64,000 bases of DNA. Source: Halostella limicola (GTDB lineage Archaea; Halobacteriota; Halobacteria; Halobacteriales; Natronoarchaeaceae). The position numbers and the translations under genes are program-made. Positions 42,132 through 49,903 of this stretch are shown here, in pieces (within the stretch, counting starts at the first letter, position 1; the number at the start of each line of letters is the position of its first letter). The notes beneath the pieces were generated by a model. It saw only the letters and a program-made list of their open reading frames with translations. It searched no databases and was not told the origin of the DNA. The stretch is taken from contig NZ_RCDI01000001.1 in assembly GCF_003675875.1 (NCBI RefSeq), positions 186,001-250,000 on the forward strand, in the 5' to 3' direction.

Positions 42132-42907
42132 TGTTCGACGAGCGCGACCTCCCCGACGACGTCGCGGCCGTCCGCGACGAGCACGCGCCGGAGTCGCTCG
42201 TGTTCGACGTCGCCACCGACTTCGAGACGCTCCGGCCCGAGGTCGCGGAGGACCTGGGACTGGTCGTCGACGAACTCGACCCGGCGACGTATCCGGCCGA
42301 CTGGCTGCCGGCGGACGCGCCGCGCCTGCTCGCGCGCTACGCCGGCAGCGACTTCACTATCGGCATGCCGGGCGACGGGAGCGTCGCGTGGACCCGCCAG
42401 ACGGTCCCGCCGGTCGTCCTCGTGAAGCCGCGGGTCGAGGGGTCGCCGGAGTCGTTCGTCGACTTCCTGGTCGCCGAGGCGCTCGTACAGGTCGGCCTCG
42501 GCGAGCCGGAGCACTTCCTCGGGTTCTTCCGCGAGTCCTACCGCGACCTCGACGCGGCGCTCCCGCTGGATCCGAACGCCACCTATCAGGTCGCCGCGGC
42601 GCTGTACGACGGCTGGATCGGCTTACACACTCGCGAGACGTTCGCCGACTGGCCGGACGAGCGCCCGCGCCTGGGCGAGGCCTGGCACGACGCTGGCGCC
42701 CGCATCGAGGGGCGCCTGGACGGACTCCCCGGCGAGGTCGCGCGCAACGAGACCGACTTCTCTGACGCGACGGAACTCGCCTGCGCCGCGATCAAGCACG
42801 GGCTGGAGCTCCCGGCGCCGTTCGCGGCGCTGGACACGAGCGCCTACCGGTCGCACGGTGCCGAGTACGCCGTCACGTGGGCGGAGAAGACCTTCGAGAA
42901 ACTCTAA
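42131..42907 (+). CDS. Acidic hypothetical protein coupled to the microprotein
   Basis: A 258 aa soluble, acidic protein starting MFDERDLPDDVAAVRDEHAP. A Trp/Pro-rich middle (SVAWTRQTVPPVVLVKPRVE) leads into a helical half (SFVDFLVAEALVQVGLGEPE ... YRDLDAALPLDPNATYQVAA). No catalytic motif or known family was recognised, but composition and length are those of a real conserved haloarchaeal protein. Its ATG overlaps the TGA of the 29-aa membrane protein. It overlaps the convergent gene by four bases at its 3' end. Confidence 0.8.
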   Translation: MFDERDLPDDVAAVRDEHAPESLVFDVATDFETLRPEVAEDLGLVVDELDPATYPADWLPADAPRLLARYAGSDFTIGMPGDGSVAWTRQTVPPVVLVKPRVEGSPESFVDFLVAEALVQVGLGEPEHFLGFFRESYRDLDAALPLDPNATYQVAAALYDGWIGLHTRETFADWPDERPRLGEAWHDAGARIEGRLDGLPGEVARNETDFSDATELACAAIKHGLELPAPFAALDTSAYRSHGAEYAVTWAEKTFEKL

Positions 42908-43482
42908 AAGGAGACGTCGACGGAGCCGTCCTCGTCGAGGTCGATGACGCCGTCGAACAGATCGCGGTAGTCGTCGACGACCTCGTCGCTGTGGACCTCG
43001 GTGGCGAGGTGGAACAGGCCGACGGCGTCGTGTTCGTCGAGCAGGCCGAGGATCGCGCGGATTGCGTCCTTCGTCGGCTCCTCGCCCGCGTAGTAGGCGA
43101 GTTCGGTGATGGAGTCGAGGCTGACGCGGAGCTTCCCCTCGTGCGAGGAGAGGAACTGCTCGGTCTGCTCGACGATGCCGTCGAGGTCGTCGGGGCTGCC
43201 GACGTAGTGGACGTCGTCGCCGCTCCGCCGGGAGTAGCCGCGGTCGACCGAGAGCGTATCGAGGATGACCGCCCGGTCCTCGTCGACGTCGTAGTAGTCG
43301 AGCTTCTGGTTGACCTCCCGCGCGGTGGTTCGTGTGGAGATCACGAGAAATCGGTCCGTGTCCTGTTTCAGAAAGTCGGTGTCGATGCGGTCGGTCTCGC
43401 CGGTGCTCGGGTGGAGGAGCAGTACGCCAGTCCCGCCCGGAATCGTCTCGGGACTGCCGTCGATCGCGAGCGCGTAATCCAT
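42904..43482 (-). CDS. RecA/KaiC-like fold protein without Walker A
   Basis: A 192 aa protein starting MDYALAIDGSPETIPGGTGV. The order of strands (GVLLLHPSTGETDRIDTDFL, RFLVISTRTTAREVNQKL, KLRVSLDSITELAYYAG) looks like a compact KaiC/RecA domain, with a Walker B-like SLDSITEL, but the N-terminal P-loop is replaced by PGGTGVLLLHPSTGE with no Gly-Lys-Thr. Such ATPase-like proteins are numerous in haloarchaea and have unknown roles, perhaps in signal transduction. It is convergent with the previous gene. Confidence 0.65.
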   Translation of the reverse strand: MDYALAIDGSPETIPGGTGVLLLHPSTGETDRIDTDFLKQDTDRFLVISTRTTAREVNQKLDYYDVDEDRAVILDTLSVDRGYSRRSGDDVHYVGSPDDLDGIVEQTEQFLSSHEGKLRVSLDSITELAYYAGEEPTKDAIRAILGLLDEHDAVGLFHLATEVHSDEVVDDYRDLFDGVIDLDEDGSVDVSF

Positions 43483-43542
43483 ACAGCCTGAAGCGGCGGG
43501 AATCGACTTAAGCGTGCTGGGTCCGGAAAGTCCCCGAACCCG

Positions 43543-43986
43543 TCAGAAGACGCTGTCGGCGGTCGCCGCGCCGACGACGCTGAAGATCGCCCCGACCGAG
43601 ACGGCCTTGAGCGTCGTCAGGGCGACGGCCGTCCTCGTCGGGTCAGCGAGGATCTCGGCCTCCACCAGGAACGTGTTCGGAGCCGTAAACGCGACGGCCA
43701 ACAGCGTGACGGAGCCGTACGACACCAGCATCAGCGAGAGGAACCGCACCGGGATCCCGGCGACCTCCGCCTCCCTCTCGACGTCGCGGTCCGCGTCGGC
43801 CTTGTACAGCGCGCCGTAGCCGATGCCGGCGACGATGCCGACCGTCAGCAGCACGTGCCAGGCGGTCATGTTGGCGGCGAGCACCCACACCTCCTCGGTG
43901 ACGACGAACGGGCCCGCGAGCAGGAACCCGCCGACGACCTGCTGGGCGGAGTCCGCGACCCGGTAGCGCTTTCGGCGACCGACCAT
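43543..43986 (-). CDS. DUF2391-family integral membrane protein
   Basis: A 147 aa membrane protein with about four transmembrane helices (QQVVGGFLLAGPFVVTEEVW, WHVLLTVGIVAGIGYGALY, FLSLMLVSYGSVTLLAVAFT, ALTTLKAVSVGAIFSVVGA). The GPFVVTEEVW motif and layout fit the DUF2391 family. It begins MVGRRKRYRVADS, with an Arg-rich cytoplasmic N-terminus. Function unknown. Monocistronic, about 60 bases upstream of the previous minus-strand gene. Confidence 0.75.
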   Translation of the reverse strand: MVGRRKRYRVADSAQQVVGGFLLAGPFVVTEEVWVLAANMTAWHVLLTVGIVAGIGYGALYKADADRDVEREAEVAGIPVRFLSLMLVSYGSVTLLAVAFTAPNTFLVEAEILADPTRTAVALTTLKAVSVGAIFSVVGAATADSVF

Positions 43987-44067
43987 ACCACTCGTCGGAG
44001 GGGTCGGCTAATAAGGGCGACGACCGACTCCGAACCCGTTTAGTCGCGGCGCCACCACGTGTCGAGC

Positions 44068-44748
44068 ATGAGCGTCAGAGCCGAGTTCGACGAGTGGGCC
44101 GCCGACGGCCGCGACCGCGGCATGGAGGAGCGACACTGGCACACCGCGAAGCACGCCCTCGCGCGGATGCCGGTCGAACCGGGTGACGTCGTCCTCGACA
44201 TGGGCTGTGGCAGCGGCTACGCCGGCCGCGCGCTCCGGGACAACAAGGACGCCGGCCGGGTGTACGGCCTCGACGGCTCGCCCGAGATGGCCCGCAACGC
44301 CAGCGAGTACACGGACGACCCCGCGGTCGGCTACCTCGTCGGCGACTTCGGCGCGCTCCCGTTCGCGGACGACTCGGTCGACCACGTCTGGACGATGGAG
44401 GCGTTCTACTACGCCAGCGACCCCCGCGAGACGCTGTCGGAGGTCCGTCGGGTCCTGAAACCCGGCGGCACGTTCTACTGCGCCGTGAACTTCTACGAGG
44501 AGAACGTCCATTCCCACGACTGGCAGGACCGGATCAGCGTGGACATGACCCGCTGGTCCCGCGAACAGTACCGCGACGCCTTCCGCGAGGCGGGCCTGCG
44601 CGTCGCCGAGCAGGACGCCATCCCGGACCTCGAGACGGAGATCCCGCCCGAGTCGGCGTTCCCGACCGACGAGTGGGAGACCCGCGAGGACATGGTCGAG
44701 CGCTACCGCGAGTACGGCACGCTCCTGACCGTCGGCGTCGCCCCCTGA
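44068..44748 (+). CDS. Class I SAM-dependent methyltransferase
   Basis: A 226 aa Methyltransf_11-type enzyme. Motif I is VVLDMGCGSGYAGRAL (about 43-58), the acidic loop DGSPEMARNA follows, motif II is LPFADDSVDHVWTMEAFYY and motif III is VLKPGGTFYCAVNFYEE. The C-terminus is helical. Substrate unknown (small molecule or ubiquinone/menaquinone-like pathways are the commonest for this group). A GTTTAGTC element about 30 bases upstream supports the ATG at 44068 rather than a GTG three codons earlier. Confidence 0.9.
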   Translation: MSVRAEFDEWAADGRDRGMEERHWHTAKHALARMPVEPGDVVLDMGCGSGYAGRALRDNKDAGRVYGLDGSPEMARNASEYTDDPAVGYLVGDFGALPFADDSVDHVWTMEAFYYASDPRETLSEVRRVLKPGGTFYCAVNFYEENVHSHDWQDRISVDMTRWSREQYRDAFREAGLRVAEQDAIPDLETEIPPESAFPTDEWETREDMVERYREYGTLLTVGVAP

Positions 44749-44880
44749 GCCCGCTTCCTCCGTCCCGCCAGACCGCTCGCATCATCGCCCCGACGTATCG
44801 ACGGTCGTCGAACCCCTTCGCTTCGTGTGGAGATACTGAAAACACGTCCCGGCAACGCGTCCGCCGGGACGACGCCGCTT

Positions 44881-45324
44881 TCACGGGGGTGACCGCTGGC
44901 GAACGATGACCACGTCGTAGGCCTCGTTCGAGGCGATGGTCCCGCCGACGCTCGTTATCCCCACCACGAGCCTGCCGGCGTTCTCGCTCCCGACGAAGAC
45001 CATCGAGGCGTTCTCCTCTCTCGCCACCGCGCGGACGCGGCTCGCGATCGTTCCGGTCGGCGCGTATCGATCGACGGTCTCGTGGCGGTGCTCGGCGCTT
45101 GCACACAGACCGTGTACCTGCTCTTGCAGCCTCGACACGATAGCTTCGGCGTCGAACGGCTCGTCCGGTTCGATCCAGCCGCGTTCCCTCGCGTAGTCCG
45201 CGTTGCCGTCGGGAATCACGGTCACTGCTACCACGTCCTCCGCGAACGCGGCGCTGAACTCCCGCGCGCGGAGGAGCGCCCCCTCGGCAAGGTCCGACCC
45301 GTCGAACGGAACGAGCAGCGTCAT
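44881..45324 (-). CDS. Universal stress protein (UspA family)
   Basis: A 147 aa single-domain Usp starting MTLLVPFDGSDLAEGALLRA. The ATP-binding loop near the C-terminus is VFVGSENAGRLVVGITSVGG, slightly different from the canonical G-x2-G-x9-G-S/T. It is a cytoplasmic nucleotide-binding stress protein. Family proteins start at this methionine, so an ATG 25 codons upstream is not used. Confidence 0.88.
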   Translation of the reverse strand: MTLLVPFDGSDLAEGALLRAREFSAAFAEDVVAVTVIPDGNADYARERGWIEPDEPFDAEAIVSRLQEQVHGLCASAEHRHETVDRYAPTGTIASRVRAVAREENASMVFVGSENAGRLVVGITSVGGTIASNEAYDVVIVRQRSPP

Positions 45325-45421
45325 ACCCGGAGCTCGGTCCGCGCGGGGTAAATACCGGCTGGCGGGTTCTCGTGCCGCGATAACCGCCCTATCGGACATG
45401 GTCCACCGTCGGCGGACGGAC

Positions 45422-45970
45422 CTACGGCGCTCGCTCGCCGGCCGCGACCGCGACGTCCAGCCAGTTCTCCTCCGGCGGGAGCGGGCAGGCGAACGTCTCG
45501 CTGTAGGCGCAGAAGGGCGAGTACGCGAGGTTGAGGTCGAGCGTTATCTCGTCGCCGTCCGAGAGGTCCCGCTCGGTCTCGAACTCCATGTACCGGCCGC
45601 CCTCGTACGTTTGCTGGCCCGTCGTCTTGTCGCGGAACGGGACGAAGTACTGGTCGTCGTCCTCCTGGCGGTACGCCGCGAGCTCCTGTTCCTGCCCGTT
45701 CACCGCGAACGAGAGCGTCAGTTCGCGCAGGTAGCGCACCTCGGTGCCGGCCGTGGTGTCCATCGTGACGGGTTCCGGGTCGTCGTGGACGGTGACGGTC
45801 GCCGCGACGCGGTAGTCCGGGTCGGGGTCGAAGTAGTCTAACCCGTCGAAGTCGTCGCGCTCCTCCGGCGGCACCGGGGACTGGCGGTGCTCGGCGAAGA
45901 ACTGGTCTTTCTGGTCGCGCTGCGTCTCCAGTTCCCGCCGCCAGGCGTCCGCGTCGAAGTCGTCGGTCAT
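45422..45970 (-). CDS. DUF1684 family protein
   Basis: A 182 aa protein. The DUF1684 signatures are visible in order: KDQFFAEHRQSPVPPEER, PFRDKTTGQQTYEGGRYME, and near the C-terminus LAYSPFCAYSETFACPLPP with NWLDVAVAAGE. No signal peptide or membrane helix is evident. The molecular function of the family is unknown. The start MTDDFDADAWRRELE is favoured because upstream sequence is unrelated low complexity. Confidence 0.88.
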   Translation of the reverse strand: MTDDFDADAWRRELETQRDQKDQFFAEHRQSPVPPEERDDFDGLDYFDPDPDYRVAATVTVHDDPEPVTMDTTAGTEVRYLRELTLSFAVNGQEQELAAYRQEDDDQYFVPFRDKTTGQQTYEGGRYMEFETERDLSDGDEITLDLNLAYSPFCAYSETFACPLPPEENWLDVAVAAGERAP

Positions 45971-46060
45971 GGCCGGACGTTCGCGTGGGCGTCGGGTAAC
46001 GGTTGCGTCTGGAGCCGGAGCGGGTGAGAGAAAGTGGGACAACGAACGACGCCCGGACTG

Positions 46061-46067
46061 TTTATTG
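46061..46067 (+). promoter_or_regulatory. TATA box of the hotdog thioesterase gene
   Basis: TTTATTG, 25-31 bases before the ATG at 46092, so transcription should begin at or just before that start. Confidence 0.55.
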
Positions 46068-46091
46068 TGATCCGCGACCGTGAGGTGGGGT

Positions 46092-46544
46092 ATGGACGGT
46101 ATGGACGCGCTGACGCTGTTCGACGAACTCCCGTTCGCGAACCGGCTCGGGATCGAAATGGAGTCGGCCGCGGACGGGGAGGCCGTCGGCACCCTCGAAC
46201 TGCAGGAGCACCACTCGTCGGTCCCGTGGAAGACGGTGGCCCACGGCGGCGTCACGTACTCGCTGGCGGACACCGTCGGCGGGGCCGCGGTGTTCTCGCT
46301 CAACCGGAAGCCGACGCCCACGGTCGACATGCGCATCGACTACCTCTCGCCGGGGACCGACCTGCTCCGGGCCGAGGCCGAGGTGGTCCGCGACGGCGGG
46401 AGCGTCGCCGTCGTCTCCGTCGACGTCACGGACGCGGACGGGGAGATGGTCGCCGACGCCCGCGGCGTCTACAAGACCGGCGGCGGCGAGGGGGAGACGA
46501 CGTGGGGCGACGGCGACCGCGTCGACGACCGGACGAGCGAGTAG
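46092..46544 (+). CDS. PaaI-family hotdog-fold thioesterase
   Basis: A 150 aa acyl-CoA thioesterase with a hotdog fold. The helix and active-site segment VAHGGVTYSLADTVGGAAVF (about 50-70) and the strand TVDMRIDYLSP are typical of PaaI/YdiI proteins. It hydrolyses small or aromatic acyl-CoAs, substrate unknown. The start at 46092 is set by the TATA distance; 46101 is a possible alternative. Confidence 0.85.
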   Translation: MDGMDALTLFDELPFANRLGIEMESAADGEAVGTLELQEHHSSVPWKTVAHGGVTYSLADTVGGAAVFSLNRKPTPTVDMRIDYLSPGTDLLRAEAEVVRDGGSVAVVSVDVTDADGEMVADARGVYKTGGGEGETTWGDGDRVDDRTSE

Positions 46545-46674
46545 CCGACGGGCGACGCCGTACCGTACGGCGGTTTCGGTTCCCGCGCCCCGGGGCTTCG
46601 CGGTTCGTCCCTCCAAAGCAGTTACCCCGAACGTTTTCCACGGTCTGCGTGGACACTCCCGACGGGAGAGACCG

Positions 46675-47235
46675 ATGAGTACAACGATATCACAGGACCG
46701 GAAGGAGCAGCTCGCGGTCGTCGCCGGGGGAATCGTTCGCGAGGCGCTGAAGGAAGTGTTCAGGGAGGCGATAGACGAGGCCAACACGGGGCGGACGTCC
46801 CCGGGGTCGGACGGCGTCCTCCGCGCGACGCTGAAGCAGGCGATGCGGGAGGCGATGGAGGAGTCCGAAACCGCGGAGACCTCCGTGAGACGCGGCGACG
46901 ACGGCGGGAGCAGCGCCCTCCCGATGCTGATACTCGCGGGCGCCGGGCTGGCGCTCGCCTACGCGCTGCGGCAGCGAAACGAGTCGCTCGACGAGGTCGT
47001 CGGCAATGCGAGCGAGCGGGCCCAGTCGATGTCCGAGGAGACGGCGGGGCGCTCCAGCGAGGCCGCCCAGAAGACGGAGTCGGTCGCCGACAAAGCGGCC
47101 GACACGATCCAGGAGACCGGCGAGTCGGCCGCCGACAAGATCGACGAGGGGGGCGACCGGGCAGCCGACAAGATCGACGAATCGGCCCAGAAGGCGGACG
47201 AGAAGGCGGACGAAGTCGGCTCGGACGACGAGTAA
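46675..47235 (+). CDS. Membrane-anchored protein with amphipathic helical repeats
   Basis: A 186 aa hypothetical. Residues 1-70 are soluble and helical, 82-100 form one hydrophobic helix (LPMLILAGAGLALAYALR), and 105-180 are a run of Ala/Asp/Lys/Glu repeats (SVADKAADTIQETGESAADK, then DRAADKIDESAQKADEKADE) with about an 11-residue period, like apolipoprotein/LEA or YtxH-type tails. Possible membrane or desiccation-stress role; family not recognised. Confidence 0.7.
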   Translation: MSTTISQDRKEQLAVVAGGIVREALKEVFREAIDEANTGRTSPGSDGVLRATLKQAMREAMEESETAETSVRRGDDGGSSALPMLILAGAGLALAYALRQRNESLDEVVGNASERAQSMSEETAGRSSEAAQKTESVADKAADTIQETGESAADKIDEGGDRAADKIDESAQKADEKADEVGSDDE

Positions 47236-47470
47236 CCGGGGACCGGTAGCGACCAGACGCCACGCGGCCGCGGCGGTCGCCGCGGACCCTTTCTCGACCG
47301 CTGTGGGGCTACCCGCCGGGCTCGGACGATCGATCCGCCGCTCCGCCGCCGACCACCGATGCGGCGCAGTCGGTCGCCATCGGAGCGGTGGCGAAGCCTT
47401 ATCCGGGGAGCCGCGGCAACCTCGCTCCGACAACCCTATGGCTCGCCGACCGGTGGTAACTGACGAGACG

Positions 47471-49843
47471 ATGGCAGGCTCCTGGCGGGACGTGTTCGGA
47501 CACGACGAGCCGTACGACGACCAGGTCGACGGCATCGAGACCGCGATCCAGACGGCCGAGGACGGCGGGTTCACGGCGCTTGAGGGAGCCTGCGGCACCG
47601 GAAAGACGATGCTCGCGCTGACGGCGGGCATCTCGCTCGTCCGCGACCCCGAGAGCGACTACGAGCGCGTGGTCGTCCTGACGAGCGTCAAGCAGCAGCT
47701 TCGCCAGTTCGAGGAGGACCTGCGGACGATAAACGAGAACCTGCCCGACGACTACCGGCCGGTGTCGGGCCTGACCCTGGTCGGCAAGGCCGACGTCTGC
47801 CCCTACAACCGCGAGGGGGCAGGCCGGATCAACGACGAGAACGTCTACGAGCGCTGCGAGGACCTCCGCGACCGCACGCGCGACCTCACCGGCGACGGGC
47901 CGACCACGGCTGACGCGCTGACCGCCGACGCCCGGAGCCAGCAGGTCGGCCTCGCGGACTCCGGCGGCGCGGGCGCGACGTACCTCGAAACGGCGGAGAC
48001 GCCGACGCCGTACCCCGAGACGATGCCGGAGTACGAGGGCACGGAGTACTGTCCGTTCTACGCGCAGTACCTCTCTGACCTGCCCGAGGACGGCGACCCG
48101 GCGGAGGCCGTCCCGTTCGACTTCACCGCCGCCGGCCACCTGACGCCGGACGACCTCGTCGCGCGCTCCGTCGAGCACGGCACCTGCCCGCACTCGATGA
48201 TGGGCGCGATGCTCGGCCACGCCGAGGTCGTCGTCGGAAACTACTACCACGCGTTCGACCCGACGACGACTGGCTCGTTCACCGGCGCCCTGCTCGACGA
48301 CTCCACGTTCGTCGTCTGCGACGAGGCCCACATGCTGGAACCGCGCGTCCGGGACCTCGTCAGCGACGCCGTCGGCGACGCAACGCTCCGCGACGCCGAG
48401 ACGGAGCTGTCGCGGGTCATCCAGCCGCTCCGGTTCGATGAGGGCGAGGGACGCGAGGCGGCCAACGAGGACGTCGACCTCATCCGCTCCGAACTGGAGG
48501 ACACGGACGTCTCGCTCCGGGAACTGGAGGCGACCCGCGAGTTCGTCCGGGACCTCCGCGAGGAACTGGACCGTCGTGTGACGGCGTACCTGGAGCGGGA
48601 GCACCGCGGGTGGAAGGCGAACCTCGCGAACCTGCCGGACGAGGAGATCCCCCTCCGTGACCCCGAAACGCCCGAGAAGGACGACGTGACGGAGTGGGCC
48701 GAGCGCGAGGGGTACGACGGCGGCGTCTGGGCGCGCGCCGAGACGGTCGGCGCGGTCGTCGAGCGGATCCTGAACGAGGCCGAGGACGAGCAGAAGCAGC
48801 GAGCGACGCCCGCGGTCGGCCGCGTGCTCGGCGAGTGGTACCGCAACGACCACACGAACTACTTCCGGGAGATCGAACTGGAGCGGACCTGGGACTCGAC
48901 GGAGCCGGACGGCTCCTGGCGGCGGGCGTACAACGCCAGCCTCTCGATGCACAACTGCGTCCCGAGCGACGCCATCGGCGAGCGCCTCGCGGAGTTCGGC
49001 GGCGGCGTGCTGATGAGCGCGACGCTCGAACCGCTCGACGTGTTCGCGGAGGTCACCGGCCTCCGCCACCTCGAACGCGAGGAGGACCGCCCGGTCGTCG
49101 AGCGGACGTACGGCCTCGACTTCCCCGAGGAGAACCGCGAGAGCTTCGCGGTCGACGCACCGAAGTTCACGTATCAGAACCGCGGGGGCCCGGGCGAACA
49201 GAACCAGACGCGACAGATCTACTCGGACGCGATCGTCGAGGTGGCGCGCTCGCCGGGCAACGTCCTCGTCGGGATGCCCAACTACGCCGAGGCGGAGTGG
49301 GCCGCCGAGGCGCTGCGCGAGCGCGTGGACAAGCCCGTCCTCATCGACGAGTCGAGCGGCGACGACGCCACCGAGGACCTGAAGGACGACTTCTTCGCCG
49401 GCGAGTCGAAGGTGCTCGTCACCAGCCTCCGGGGGACGCTCACCGAGGGCGTCGACTATCAGGGGGACAAGCTCCGCGCGGCGGTAGTCTGCGGCGTCCC
49501 CATCATCAACACCGCGAGCCCGCGGACCCGGGCGGTCCGGACCGCGTACGACCGCGAGTTCGGCGACGTGCCCGCGAGCGGGGGCTCGCGGGGCGGGTCA
49601 GCGTCCCGCGGTGGATTCGAGTACGCACTGACGATCCCGGCGGTCCGCAAGGCCCGGCAGGCGATCGGCCGCGTGATCCGCGGCCCGGAGGAGGTCGGCG
49701 CGCGCGTCTTCGTCGACGAGCGCTACGCCCGGGACTCGTGGGACAGCGTCCGCGAGTACCTCCCCGAGAACGACGAGTTCCAGCCCGTCAGCCCGGACAT
49801 GCTGTCGCTCGGGCTGGACCGCTTCTGGTCGAGCGTGGAGTGA
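47471..49843 (+). CDS. XPD/DinG-family Fe-S DNA helicase
   Basis: A 790 aa SF2 helicase of the Rad3/XPD/DinG type. Starts MAGSWRDVFGHDEPYDDQVD. Walker A is EGACGTGKTMLAL (about 40), the DEAH box is VVCDEAHMLE (about 285), and the helicase C-terminal motif is RKARQAIGRVIRGPEE. Four cysteines between motifs I and II (DVCPYN, YERCEDL, EYCPFY, GTCPHS) fit the [4Fe-4S] domain. 5'-3' unwinding in repair is expected. An ATG 11 codons upstream (47438) is an alternative start. Confidence 0.93.
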   Translation: MAGSWRDVFGHDEPYDDQVDGIETAIQTAEDGGFTALEGACGTGKTMLALTAGISLVRDPESDYERVVVLTSVKQQLRQFEEDLRTINENLPDDYRPVSGLTLVGKADVCPYNREGAGRINDENVYERCEDLRDRTRDLTGDGPTTADALTADARSQQVGLADSGGAGATYLETAETPTPYPETMPEYEGTEYCPFYAQYLSDLPEDGDPAEAVPFDFTAAGHLTPDDLVARSVEHGTCPHSMMGAMLGHAEVVVGNYYHAFDPTTTGSFTGALLDDSTFVVCDEAHMLEPRVRDLVSDAVGDATLRDAETELSRVIQPLRFDEGEGREAANEDVDLIRSELEDTDVSLRELEATREFVRDLREELDRRVTAYLEREHRGWKANLANLPDEEIPLRDPETPEKDDVTEWAEREGYDGGVWARAETVGAVVERILNEAEDEQKQRATPAVGRVLGEWYRNDHTNYFREIELERTWDSTEPDGSWRRAYNASLSMHNCVPSDAIGERLAEFGGGVLMSATLEPLDVFAEVTGLRHLEREEDRPVVERTYGLDFPEENRESFAVDAPKFTYQNRGGPGEQNQTRQIYSDAIVEVARSPGNVLVGMPNYAEAEWAAEALRERVDKPVLIDESSGDDATEDLKDDFFAGESKVLVTSLRGTLTEGVDYQGDKLRAAVVCGVPIINTASPRTRAVRTAYDREFGDVPASGGSRGGSASRGGFEYALTIPAVRKARQAIGRVIRGPEEVGARVFVDERYARDSWDSVREYLPENDEFQPVSPDMLSLGLDRFWSSVE

Positions 49844-49903
49844 CGTAGCGCGGGCCGGGTGACGCCGCGGACCCGCCCTGCGCGGCAGAACGGGACCGGC
49901 CGC

